In this document: piece by piece, positions 41,652 through 49,370 of the stretch | How positions within the stretch are numbered: the stretch's first letter is position 1 | Layout of the letters: every line of letters starts with the position of its first letter | Origin: Nannocystis sp. | Lineage (GTDB): Bacteria; Myxococcota_A; Polyangia; Nannocystales; Nannocystaceae | Length of the DNA stretch: 64,000 nucleotides | NCBI GenBank assembly: GCA_016712315.1 | Contig: JADJRG010000013.1 | Location: forward strand, 1,400,001 to 1,464,000 | Direction: 5' to 3' | Position numbers and translations under genes: made by a program | The notes under the pieces: model-generated | Database searches by the model: none | Told to the model about the DNA's origin: nothing | Seen by the model: the letters and a program-made list of their open reading frames with translations, nothing else

Positions 41652-42149
41652 TTAAGCGCCGACGCTCGTGAAGAGCGCCTCGAGTTGGAGCGCCATCTCG
41701 CCCTCGCCGATCCCCTTCGCGAGGGCGAGCTCTTGGACGAGCAAGGTGCGCGCCGTCTCCAACATCTTGCGCTCGCCGAAGGAGAGGTCCTTGTCGGTGC
41801 GGAGGATGCAAAGGTCCCGCATCACCGTGGCGATCGCCGGCAGAGAGCCCGTCTTGATCTTTTCGAGGTACTCACGGCTACGACGGTTCCACGTCGCCGT
41901 CGAGATCCGCTCTCCCCGGCGGTTGAGGACCTCAAAGACCTCGCTGATCTCGGCGTCGCCGACCAAGCGACGCAAACCGACGGCGACGGCGTTCCGCTTG
42001 GGAACCATCACCTTCATCTCGTTCTCGAGGACGCGGAGCACATAAAACTCCATCGCCGAGCCGGAGATCTCGCGCCTCTCGACCCCGACAATTTCGGCGA
42101 CTCCATGGCCCGGGTAGACGGCCTTCTCGCCAACCTCGAAATCAGTCAT
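41652..42149 (-). CDS. CarD/CdnL-family RNA polymerase-binding regulator
   Basis: 165 residues, the length of myxobacterial CdnL. The N-terminal RNAP beta-interacting domain (VGEKAVYPGHGVAEIVGVERREI) and a helical C-terminal domain that includes NRRSREYLEKIKTG and LSFGERKMLETARTLL, with the conserved Trp (TWNRR) that stabilises the open complex at rRNA promoters. It lacks the AT-hook tail of M. xanthus CarD, so it is CdnL-type. ATG 42149 starts MTDFEVGE, with GGAAG upstream; the extension to 42179 is unlikely. Confidence 0.92.
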   Translation of the reverse strand: MTDFEVGEKAVYPGHGVAEIVGVERREISGSAMEFYVLRVLENEMKVMVPKRNAVAVGLRRLVGDAEISEVFEVLNRRGERISTATWNRRSREYLEKIKTGSLPAIATVMRDLCILRTDKDLSFGERKMLETARTLLVQELALAKGIGEGEMALQLEALFTSVGA

Positions 42150-42322
42150 GAACTGCTTCCAAGGGGGATTACGTATCAACCCCCAGAGACCGACGAGCCT
42201 AGCACGGTGCGCAGAACTGAGTCAACGGACGCGAGCGATCACACACCCACGAGTGCGGAGCCTCGCCAGAGCCCGCGGTCACGCCGCCGCCGCACCGGCC
42301 GAGCGTGAGCATCTGCCCTCTT

Positions 42323-42351
42323 CTTGCAGGCCCGCGGTTCTTCCCTATCAT
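42323..42351 (+). promoter_or_regulatory. candidate promoter of the 42.4-kb lipoprotein gene (leaderless)
   Basis: CTTGCA (42323-42328), a 17-nt spacer, TATCAT (42346-42351), then 7 nt to the ATG at 42359. Confidence 0.45.
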
Positions 42352-42358
42352 TGCCGCC

Positions 42359-42859
42359 ATGCCGCGCCTTCGCCCCCGTGGGTCACACCCCCTCCTCAGC
42401 CACGCGCGGTGGCTCGTCGCCGCCGTGGCGCTGGTCCTGCTCGGGTGCGCGACCACCCCGGAGCGCCTGCCGCCGCTCACCCGGCAGTTCTATTACAACC
42501 TGCCCTCAGCGACAGATCAGCAGGCGTTCCTCAAGCTGCGCGAGTCAGAGCGTCAGGGTTTCCTCGAGCAAAAGGGCCTGTGGGCGCTGTGGACGGCGCT
42601 CTCGGCGGACGAGCGGCAGGCGGTAGAGAGCGGCGAAGTCCGCCCCGGTTTTAAGGAATTTGCCGCCTTTATGGCGTGGGGGCCGCCCGCTGACACCCAG
42701 AAGCGCGGCGATCTCCGCTACCACACCTTCATCCGCTGCACGAGCGGGCCGAAGGCGGGGCGCTACGTGCCGAACAACCTCGAGTGCGACGGCACCTCCT
42801 CCGAGATCGAGCTGATGATCCGCGACGGCGCCGTCGCTGAGATCAAATACCTGAACTGA
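42359..42859 (+). CDS. hypothetical lipoprotein
   Basis: 166 residues. Signal peptide with lipobox (VALVLLGC). The mature part has no recognised domain; it contains LSADERQAVESGEVRPGFKEFAAFMAWGPP, a pattern common in small lipoproteins where a helix is followed by a WGxP turn, and HTFIRCTSGPKAGRYVPNNLECDG. ATG 42359 directly precedes the signal peptide. Convergent with the polyferredoxin gene, 15 bp between stops. A link to the redox cluster is by position only. Confidence 0.78.
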   Translation: MPRLRPRGSHPLLSHARWLVAAVALVLLGCATTPERLPPLTRQFYYNLPSATDQQAFLKLRESERQGFLEQKGLWALWTALSADERQAVESGEVRPGFKEFAAFMAWGPPADTQKRGDLRYHTFIRCTSGPKAGRYVPNNLECDGTSSEIELMIRDGAVAEIKYLN

Positions 42860-42874
42860 GCGGCGCGGCGCGCC

Positions 42875-44902
42875 TTAGATGTCCGCGGTGCGCATGAACA
42901 TCGGCTGCGCGAGCAGCCAGAGGCTGAGCATGCTCATCAGCGCCATGCCGACCATCATCACCAAATGGACGCGCAGGCTCGCTCGGCGATCACCCCCATA
43001 GACGCGCGCGGCTTCGCGCTGAGCGACGTAGATCCCATACACATGGCCGACGATCACCAGCCCCACCTGGATGTACCAGATCGTCTCGGGCGACCAGAGC
43101 GCGGTCAACGGCGCGCGCGCCGTGCCGAAGAGATCGTGACCCCAACCCAGAGGATCCGAGATCAAACGGCGCAGCTTGGACCACTCCCAGAACACGTGCA
43201 CAGAGTTGTGCGCGAGGTGATAAAAGAGCGCGATCGGCAGGAGCGTGTAGCTGAAGCGGACGAAGAGGCGCCGCACGCTGACGTCACGTCGACCGCTCGC
43301 CCAGCGCATCAGCGAGCAGAGGCCCAGGTAGAGGAGCCCCGGTGACACGACGCAGGCGATCATCATCAAGGTGAACGTGAGTGTGCCGCCGTGGCTGCCG
43401 CCGAAGCCCAGCAGATCGCCGCCGAGGAGCGCGACTTGGAGGTCGATGAGGCCGCCGCGCAGCGCGTCCTCCCACTCCATCCACAGCGGGATCATCGCGG
43501 CCCCGTGGAAGGCGCTGACGATGAAGACCAGCAGCGCCATGTACGCCTCATCGATCCTGGCGCGGTGCGGGTACAGGACGTCCGCGCCGCTCGATCGCAG
43601 GTTGAGCGCGATGTTGTCGTGCGGGCAGCTCTTCACGCACTCGGTGCAGAGCGTGCAGTACTGGTTCTCGTTCATCGACCCCATGAACTCATGGGTCGGG
43701 CACGGGTAGCCGCGCTCGTTGCCGCGGAAGCAGTCCTTCGTGGTGCAGCGCTTACACACGGCGTCGTCGCGGCGGCGCAGCTCCAACATACCCATCATCG
43801 CGTACTGCCCCGAGACCCGGCCGACGAAGCAGACGTACCTGCACATCGCCTTACGCTCATAGACGACCAGCAGGAGCCATGACAACGCGACCATGCTGAT
43901 CGCGAGCGCGGAGGTCAACCATGGCCGGTTCGCCGCGTCAAAGATGATCTCGAGCCAGGTGACGAAGGCGAAGAGCACGATCGCTGGCCACATCCACAGG
44001 CGAAAGCGCGGGTACCTCCGCCGGAGGCCCGCGATCTGCCGCACCTTCACGAGGCTCCGGCGCATCACCCAGTCTGGGATGGCCGTCCATGGGCACATGA
44101 AGCACCACAGGTTGCCGAAGAAGAGCACCATGAAGATCAGGCCGATCCACCAGATGTTCCACGTGAGCACCGGCGCGATGTTGCGGCCAGGCTCCTGCGA
44201 GCCGACGAGGCCGCAGACGATCACCGCGAGGAAGCCGATCACCACCGGGACCTGGACAAGCGGCTGAAGCCAGCGGCTCTTGAGCGCCCTTTTAACGGCT
44301 GACCAATGGGTCAGGTCAAGGCGCCAGTAACCCCGCGGCTCTGACATCCTCCCTGCACTACGCTCGCCGCGCCGCTCAAACACCGCGAAGGAGAGCAGGA
44401 GGATCAACACTGACGCGCCAAAGAACGCCTCGTTGGGGATCCCCGGCATCAAGTGCACGTACGCCTTGCGCTTAACCACCGAGACGTCATCAAAGGCCGC
44501 GACCTCGAAGAATCCGCCGCCCGCGAGCGCCTCCTCTTGAGCCGCGGTGAGGCCACGACCCCGCTCACCGCCGCGCTCCTCTTCTAACACCAAGGCGCCG
44601 CTCGCGGTCCGCTTGCGACCGAAACGATCGGTCGAGATCCCCGCGTCGCCGCTGGCGGGCGGCAGCTCCTCGACGGAGAGCGGCGGCGGCGCGGCGAGTA
44701 ACGCCGCGTGCACCAGCACCTGCGCGTCCGGCTGGCGCGCCTCAACCTTGGCGCCGACGATCCAGGCGAGGCCGATCGCCGCGACGACGACGGCGAAGCC
44801 GCGGGCAAAGGCGCCGCCGCGGAGCAGCGCGAGCGGATCCTCCTCCTCCTCGCCGTGCGAGCGCTGCCCCGCGACGATCGGCAGCCGATGACGCGCCTTC
44901 AC
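42875..44902 (-). CDS. NapH/NosR-like membrane polyferredoxin
   Basis: 675 residues with about ten membrane segments. An N-terminal anchor is followed by a periplasmic stretch, then the NosR/NapH-type core: CFMCPW (first CxxCP), CRYVCFVGR (CxxxC), and two [4Fe-4S] sites, CKRCTTKDCFRGNERGYPCP and CTLCTECVKSCPHD. Such proteins move electrons across the inner membrane. The C-terminal region has four or more extra helices (FSYTLLPIALFYHLAHNSVHVFWEW) with His residues that could bind heme. GTG start at 44902 overlaps the stop of the upstream gene by 4 nt. Confidence 0.87.
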   Translation of the reverse strand: MKARHRLPIVAGQRSHGEEEEDPLALLRGGAFARGFAVVVAAIGLAWIVGAKVEARQPDAQVLVHAALLAAPPPLSVEELPPASGDAGISTDRFGRKRTASGALVLEEERGGERGRGLTAAQEEALAGGGFFEVAAFDDVSVVKRKAYVHLMPGIPNEAFFGASVLILLLSFAVFERRGERSAGRMSEPRGYWRLDLTHWSAVKRALKSRWLQPLVQVPVVIGFLAVIVCGLVGSQEPGRNIAPVLTWNIWWIGLIFMVLFFGNLWCFMCPWTAIPDWVMRRSLVKVRQIAGLRRRYPRFRLWMWPAIVLFAFVTWLEIIFDAANRPWLTSALAISMVALSWLLLVVYERKAMCRYVCFVGRVSGQYAMMGMLELRRRDDAVCKRCTTKDCFRGNERGYPCPTHEFMGSMNENQYCTLCTECVKSCPHDNIALNLRSSGADVLYPHRARIDEAYMALLVFIVSAFHGAAMIPLWMEWEDALRGGLIDLQVALLGGDLLGFGGSHGGTLTFTLMMIACVVSPGLLYLGLCSLMRWASGRRDVSVRRLFVRFSYTLLPIALFYHLAHNSVHVFWEWSKLRRLISDPLGWGHDLFGTARAPLTALWSPETIWYIQVGLVIVGHVYGIYVAQREAARVYGGDRRASLRVHLVMMVGMALMSMLSLWLLAQPMFMRTADI

Positions 44903-46359
44903 CCGCCTTCTCCACCGCCGCGACGACCCAGGGTTAGCACGTTCGGCGCGCGCACCCACGTCTCCGGCGCGCCAGCGGCGAAGCGTCCCGCGTTGAGATC
45001 GATGACAGAGCTCACCGAGACCGCGCACTCCGAGAGCTTCGTGGTGTCGAGCGTCGCCCAGAGGATCTGACCGCGGCCCTCGGCGAGCTCGGGGTTGTTC
45101 GGCGGACCCGCGCCGATCGCCACATGCGCGCCCTCTTCGTCGATCGCGAGCGAATAGGGCGCGTTGCCGGCGCTCAAGATCGAATCAAGGCCGTCGACGC
45201 GGCCGCAGACGCTGGGCGACGCGCCGCCGCGGATCACATAGACCCCGGCCATGGGGTCGCTCGCGGCCAGCAGCCAAGACGCCGGCTCGCCGCCGCTCGC
45301 CGCCCGCAACAGGCGCACCTCGTTGAACACCCGCAGCTCCTCAAAGCCGGGCGCCACGCCGGCCGCCGAGGGGACCGCCGCGCAGGCGCTGTCGATCGTC
45401 CAGAGCCGCGGCGGGTTGAGGATCTGCGACTGGACGGCGAGGAATTTTGCGCCGCTGCCGTCGGGCGCGATGAAGCGCGTCGTCCAAGCTGACCCAGAGG
45501 CCAGCTTTGCGCCGCAGCCGGTGATCGCCGCGGCCTCGCTCGCCGGATCGGACGCGCCGAGCCCGCTCGGCAGGTTCAACAGCGCGACCGACTCTGAGCC
45601 GTCACACGCGAGCGCGACGCGGTTGCCAGCGACGGCGCTCAGACCCCAAGCGCCGAGGCATGGGACGTCGAGTCCGCCGAGATCGAAGGCGCCGATCCGC
45701 CCCTCCAGAGCGCCCCCGGCGGGCTCCACGATCAGGAGCTTCCCCGGCTTCGACCAGTCGAGCGCGCGTAGATCGTTGCCAAAGACACCGACGAGGAGTC
45801 GACCGCTCGGGTGCAGGACCGCGAAGATCGCCTCTTGCTGGGCGAGCGGGAGCGCGCCCACACCGCCTGTGAAGCCGCCCGCACCGTCAAAATAGGCGCT
45901 GGCAGGGATCACGCCGCCGATCGCATCGGCGACGAGGGACGCGAGCGGAAAGGTCAGCAGGGAGCCGCTCTCGGTCGCTGGATAATGGCCGACCAACACA
46001 TGAAGGGCCTGATCGGCGAGCACGACGCCATATGGCTCATCGAGCAGGTTACCATCGATCTGCAGGCCGGTCGGGTCGGGCTTGAGATCGACTCCGATGC
46101 GGCCACGGAGCGTCGGCGTGTCGCTGAGCTCGTAGACGTCGAGGCGATCGTCGAGGGTCTGCGCGGCGATCAAGAACGTACACGCGCTCGCGCCCTCGCA
46201 GGCGAAGAGGCCTCCCTCAGGCTCGCCGCTGCTCTCGTCGCTGGTGCTGGTGCTTGAGGGGCTGCTGGTCGCTCCCGTATCATCGATCGGGTTGGTCGGC
46301 AGACAGCCGCAGGAGAGCGACAAGGCGAGCCAGAGGTGGTTGGGGCGAATTGAGCCCAT
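44899..46359 (-). CDS. propeller-type lipoprotein of the redox cluster
   Basis: 486 residues. Lipobox (SLSCGC), then a Ser/Thr/Asp-rich linker (SSPSSTSTSDESSGEPE) and a long beta-rich domain with repeated GxxPYxLAIDEEGAHVAIG-type strands and paired cysteines, consistent with a seven-bladed propeller similar to those of myxobacterial surface lipoproteins. No active site is evident. It lies between the FMN-binding protein and the polyferredoxin gene; the 4-nt overlap with the latter argues for joint expression and perhaps joint function. Confidence 0.8.
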   Translation of the reverse strand: MGSIRPNHLWLALSLSCGCLPTNPIDDTGATSSPSSTSTSDESSGEPEGGLFACEGASACTFLIAAQTLDDRLDVYELSDTPTLRGRIGVDLKPDPTGLQIDGNLLDEPYGVVLADQALHVLVGHYPATESGSLLTFPLASLVADAIGGVIPASAYFDGAGGFTGGVGALPLAQQEAIFAVLHPSGRLLVGVFGNDLRALDWSKPGKLLIVEPAGGALEGRIGAFDLGGLDVPCLGAWGLSAVAGNRVALACDGSESVALLNLPSGLGASDPASEAAAITGCGAKLASGSAWTTRFIAPDGSGAKFLAVQSQILNPPRLWTIDSACAAVPSAAGVAPGFEELRVFNEVRLLRAASGGEPASWLLAASDPMAGVYVIRGGASPSVCGRVDGLDSILSAGNAPYSLAIDEEGAHVAIGAGPPNNPELAEGRGQILWATLDTTKLSECAVSVSSVIDLNAGRFAAGAPETWVRAPNVLTLGRRGGGEGG

Positions 46360-46403
46360 GAGGTCACCACCCTACCACCACTCGGCGACTTCGCGCCTGG
46401 CGA

Positions 46404-47006
46404 CTAGCGGCGGCCGAGCGCGACCTTCATCAACAACAAGGCCTCCCGCGCGGCGTTCGCGACGAGCTGGCTCTCTTCAGGTTCGCCGGAGACCGCCTCG
46501 AGGTGGTCCCTCCCCATCAAGAAATTGGAGCCGAGGGTGCGCCCTTGGAGCTGCGCGAGGAAACGATCCTGGGTCAGCTCGAGGTTGCCGCGGTAGTCGT
46601 AGACCTTGATCCGGTTGATCTTACCCTCAGCGTTGACGCCGACGCCGACCTCGAGGGTGAGCACGCCGCCGTTGAGGATCTTCGGCTTGGTCCGGGGATC
46701 GATGAAGATCGCGACGCCCAAGAAATTGCCGGCGAGGTCCTGCGCGACGAAGAATTCTGGGAGCTTGTCCTCGGGGTACAGCTCGAAGCCGAGCTCGCGT
46801 TCGAGCAGCGCGACCTCGTCGTCGGCGAAGGTGTAGCGCTTGATCCTCCACGCGTTCGGGTCCGCGTCGGGGAAGAGCTTCATCAGGTTGCGATGGGTGA
46901 TCTCCCAGCTCCCCCACTTCGCGAGGTGCGCCCCCGCGGGGCGCTGCGGGCCGACAGCGAGGAGCGCGATGGACAAGGCGAAGAGTTGGCAGGAGCGCTT
47001 CATCAT
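46404..47006 (-). CDS. exported FMN-binding-domain protein (NosR/RnfG-like)
   Basis: 200 residues. Signal peptide (LFALSIALLAVGPQRPAGA), then an FMN-binding domain: ELYPEDKLPEFFVAQDLAGNFLGVAIFIDP and VGVGVNAEGKINRIKVYDYRG. In NosR, NqrC and RnfG the flavin is covalently bound through Thr in SGAT; here the site reads EAVSGEPEESQLVANAAREAL, so the Thr is missing and flavin binding would be non-covalent or absent. Gene order places it upstream of the propeller lipoprotein and the polyferredoxin, so it probably supplies the periplasmic flavin module of that membrane protein. Confidence 0.85.
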   Translation of the reverse strand: MMKRSCQLFALSIALLAVGPQRPAGAHLAKWGSWEITHRNLMKLFPDADPNAWRIKRYTFADDEVALLERELGFELYPEDKLPEFFVAQDLAGNFLGVAIFIDPRTKPKILNGGVLTLEVGVGVNAEGKINRIKVYDYRGNLELTQDRFLAQLQGRTLGSNFLMGRDHLEAVSGEPEESQLVANAAREALLLMKVALGRR

Positions 47007-47117
47007 CTGGCGACACCGATGACCGCGGCTATCGTAGGGCGACGGGTGGGTGCGACGTCAAGCGATCTCGTCATGTTCACCCGAGAGCGCTCGTGAGGCC
47101 CTTTATGGGAGCGGTGC

Positions 47118-48770
47118 TCAGAAGTCTGCGACCGCTTGGAAGGTGAAGAAATCGTTGTAGAGCTGGTTCTTCGGGCCGCCGTCTTCACGCAGGATCCCGA
47201 CCTCGGCTTTGAGGGTGAAGCGAGGCAGCACAGGCAGGCGCAGGCCGATCACATGCGCCTGCATCGCCTCGTCGTAGCGATAGCTGTCAGAAAAATCCGA
47301 AATTACGGCCCCTCCGCCCGGCAACGCGCGTGGGACCGCGAGATCCGGGTCGGCGTGGTCGAAGCGATACTGGAGGATGAGGCCAGGTAGGCGGGTCTTT
47401 TTGCGGCGAAACAGCGGCTGCGCGATCTGAGCGTAGCCGCCGAGCATGCGCCGATCCTCGAGGATCCCGGAGGACTTGGCCGCAGCGGTCGCCGCGTCGA
47501 CGCCGTATACGAGCTCCGCGCGGAGATGAGGCAGCGGGATGCGGCTGTTCACCAGCTCGTCGAGGTTGAGATCGAGGTGCGCGCCCGCCCGCCACGTCGG
47601 CGCTTGGGCGCCGTCAGGAAAGGTCTTTCCCCGCGGATCTACGACGTTGAGGGTGCTCTCGGGGTGTTTGCCCCAAATATACGAGCCACCCAGGTTTAAC
47701 GCGGGCACTGGCCTGATCTGGATCCGCGCGAGCAGGGACTTGTTGCCGTTGTTGTCGGGGGTGATCCCGAGGATCGAGCCGTCCGCGCGTGCGAACTCGG
47801 CGTCGCGCCGACGGCGCTCGCAGACCTCATCGACCTGGCCGACGGGCTGGTAGCGATAGAGGAGATCGGCGCTGCGGGTCTGGGTGCAGGCATCGCCGTT
47901 GATGAGGCCGAGATCGAGCTCGATCGGGCGGATCGGACGCTCCTGCCCGAAGGTCGGCCGCCACTTGATCGTCGCGCCGAGGTCGATCCATGAGCCGGGG
48001 TAGACGCGGCCGACGCTCATCGCTAGCGGCCTCGTGACGAACCATCGGACCGGCGCGTCGTGCTCTTCGTCTTCGACCCCGAAGGGCACGATGAAGACGC
48101 CCGCGGTGATCTTGAAGCCTTCGCGCAGCCAGCGGCCGCTGCGCTCGGCCCAGGTGAACGGGTTCACCTCGAGCGCGGCGGACTCCATCAAGACGACTGG
48201 CGACCAGGCCGGCGCGACGTCAGCAGCGCCGGCGGGCGCGCGTGGGATCGACAAGAATTCAAAGGCGATCCGCGCATAGACGACGTCCGCGTAGATCGGC
48301 GCGCCGAAGAAGAGGTTCGCCGCGCCGCCGCCGAAGAAGGGCAGGGTCTTGAGGCGCTCGAAGCCGCCGCCCTCGGGGTCTCGAGCGCTGGTGTTGGTCC
48401 GCTCGCTGACCATAAAATTGACGCCCAAATAACCACGGAGCTGGACAGCGCCGCCGCTGGGGCCGTCGGCGCCGAGGCGACCAGGATCGAAGAAGCCGAC
48501 GCCGCCGCCGCTCACCGCGGCGCGATCCGTGACACCGCCCAGCGTCACCGCCCCCGATCGGCTGCGCGAGGCGGCGGGGAAGAGCGCGCCCTCGCCGGCG
48601 CTGAGCTCCTCGATCATCGGCATCGGCGGGGCCTCCTGTGGAGGCTGTGGCTCGACGTCCGCGACCTCGTGGAGCTGGGCGCTGCGATCCGTCGGCGCGG
48701 CGGGGGGAGCGGCCGCGCTCGCGCTGAGCGCGAGCTGGGCGCTTAGATCGAAGAGGACGAGCAGGGTCAT
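47118..48770 (-). CDS. porin-like outer-membrane beta-barrel protein
   Basis: 550 residues with a signal peptide. A Pro/Ala-rich region (residues 25-90) is followed by repeated amphipathic strands (AVQLRGYLGVNFMVSE, IYADVVYARIAFEFLSI, EGFKITAGVFIVPFGV, PALNLGGSYIWGK, HLRAELVYGVDAA, FTLKAEVGILRED) and ends in Phe (QAVADF), the outer-membrane C-terminal signal. It resembles phosphate-selective or OprO-like porins in strand pattern, not in any diagnostic motif. It is the most upstream gene of the leftward cluster, 111 bp before the FMN-binding gene, and divergent from the DUF3347 gene. Confidence 0.82.
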   Translation of the reverse strand: MTLLVLFDLSAQLALSASAAAPPAAPTDRSAQLHEVADVEPQPPQEAPPMPMIEELSAGEGALFPAASRSRSGAVTLGGVTDRAAVSGGGVGFFDPGRLGADGPSGGAVQLRGYLGVNFMVSERTNTSARDPEGGGFERLKTLPFFGGGAANLFFGAPIYADVVYARIAFEFLSIPRAPAGAADVAPAWSPVVLMESAALEVNPFTWAERSGRWLREGFKITAGVFIVPFGVEDEEHDAPVRWFVTRPLAMSVGRVYPGSWIDLGATIKWRPTFGQERPIRPIELDLGLINGDACTQTRSADLLYRYQPVGQVDEVCERRRRDAEFARADGSILGITPDNNGNKSLLARIQIRPVPALNLGGSYIWGKHPESTLNVVDPRGKTFPDGAQAPTWRAGAHLDLNLDELVNSRIPLPHLRAELVYGVDAATAAAKSSGILEDRRMLGGYAQIAQPLFRRKKTRLPGLILQYRFDHADPDLAVPRALPGGGAVISDFSDSYRYDEAMQAHVIGLRLPVLPRFTLKAEVGILREDGGPKNQLYNDFFTFQAVADF

Positions 48771-48829
48771 CGGACGAGCGCAGGGCGACTCTAACTGAGC
48801 GACGTGCGCTTGTGCTAAGACGAGCTTCG

Positions 48830-49345
48830 ATGATGCGGATCCTCGCGTTTACCTCACTCATCTCCGTCATCGCGACCGCCTGCGGTGACGCTCCCGCTCC
48901 CGCCGCAGCGCCAGCGCCGGGCAGCTCCGCGGTCACGACGCCGACGCCGACGTCGATCGTCGATCCCTACATCACGATCCAAGAGACGCTGGCGAAGGAC
49001 AGCCTCGACGCGCTGCCTGAGCTCGCGGCGAGGGTGGTGACGGCCTCGGAGCCGCTTCAGGAGGCGGCGGGGATCTCGGCGGTGATCGCGGGCGCAGGCC
49101 GGTTACCCGCGACAGATATTGAGACCGCGCGGGTCGCCTTTGAAAAAATGAGCATGGGGCTGATCACGTACCTCAAGGCCAACCCCGCCGAGCGAGCTGA
49201 CCTCGAGGTCATCCACTGCACCATGGCCTTTAACAACAAGGGCGCGTACTGGGTGCAGCGCAAGGGAGACGTCAACAATCCCTACCACGGCAAGATGATG
49301 CTCCGCTGCGGCGAGGCGCTGGCCTGGGACCAAGCGCCCGGCTAG
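48830..49345 (+). CDS. lipoprotein with DUF3347-like domain
   Basis: 171 residues. Lipobox (SVIATAC) followed by a low-complexity Ala/Pro linker and a helical domain. The C-terminal section VIHCTMAFNNKGAYWVQRKG and NNPYHGKMMLRCGE matches the DUF3347 pattern (HCPMAxxGKGAxWL, I-x-NPYYG-x-x-M-x-x-CG) found alone and in CusB-type efflux adaptors, where Cys and Met bind copper. Both Cys and the Met residues are present, so copper binding is plausible. Divergent from the porin gene by 59 bp. Two adjacent ATGs (48830, 48833). Confidence 0.82.
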   Translation: MMRILAFTSLISVIATACGDAPAPAAAPAPGSSAVTTPTPTSIVDPYITIQETLAKDSLDALPELAARVVTASEPLQEAAGISAVIAGAGRLPATDIETARVAFEKMSMGLITYLKANPAERADLEVIHCTMAFNNKGAYWVQRKGDVNNPYHGKMMLRCGEALAWDQAPG

Positions 49346-49370
49346 CCAGGAGGAGCCCCGGTGGCCTCGA

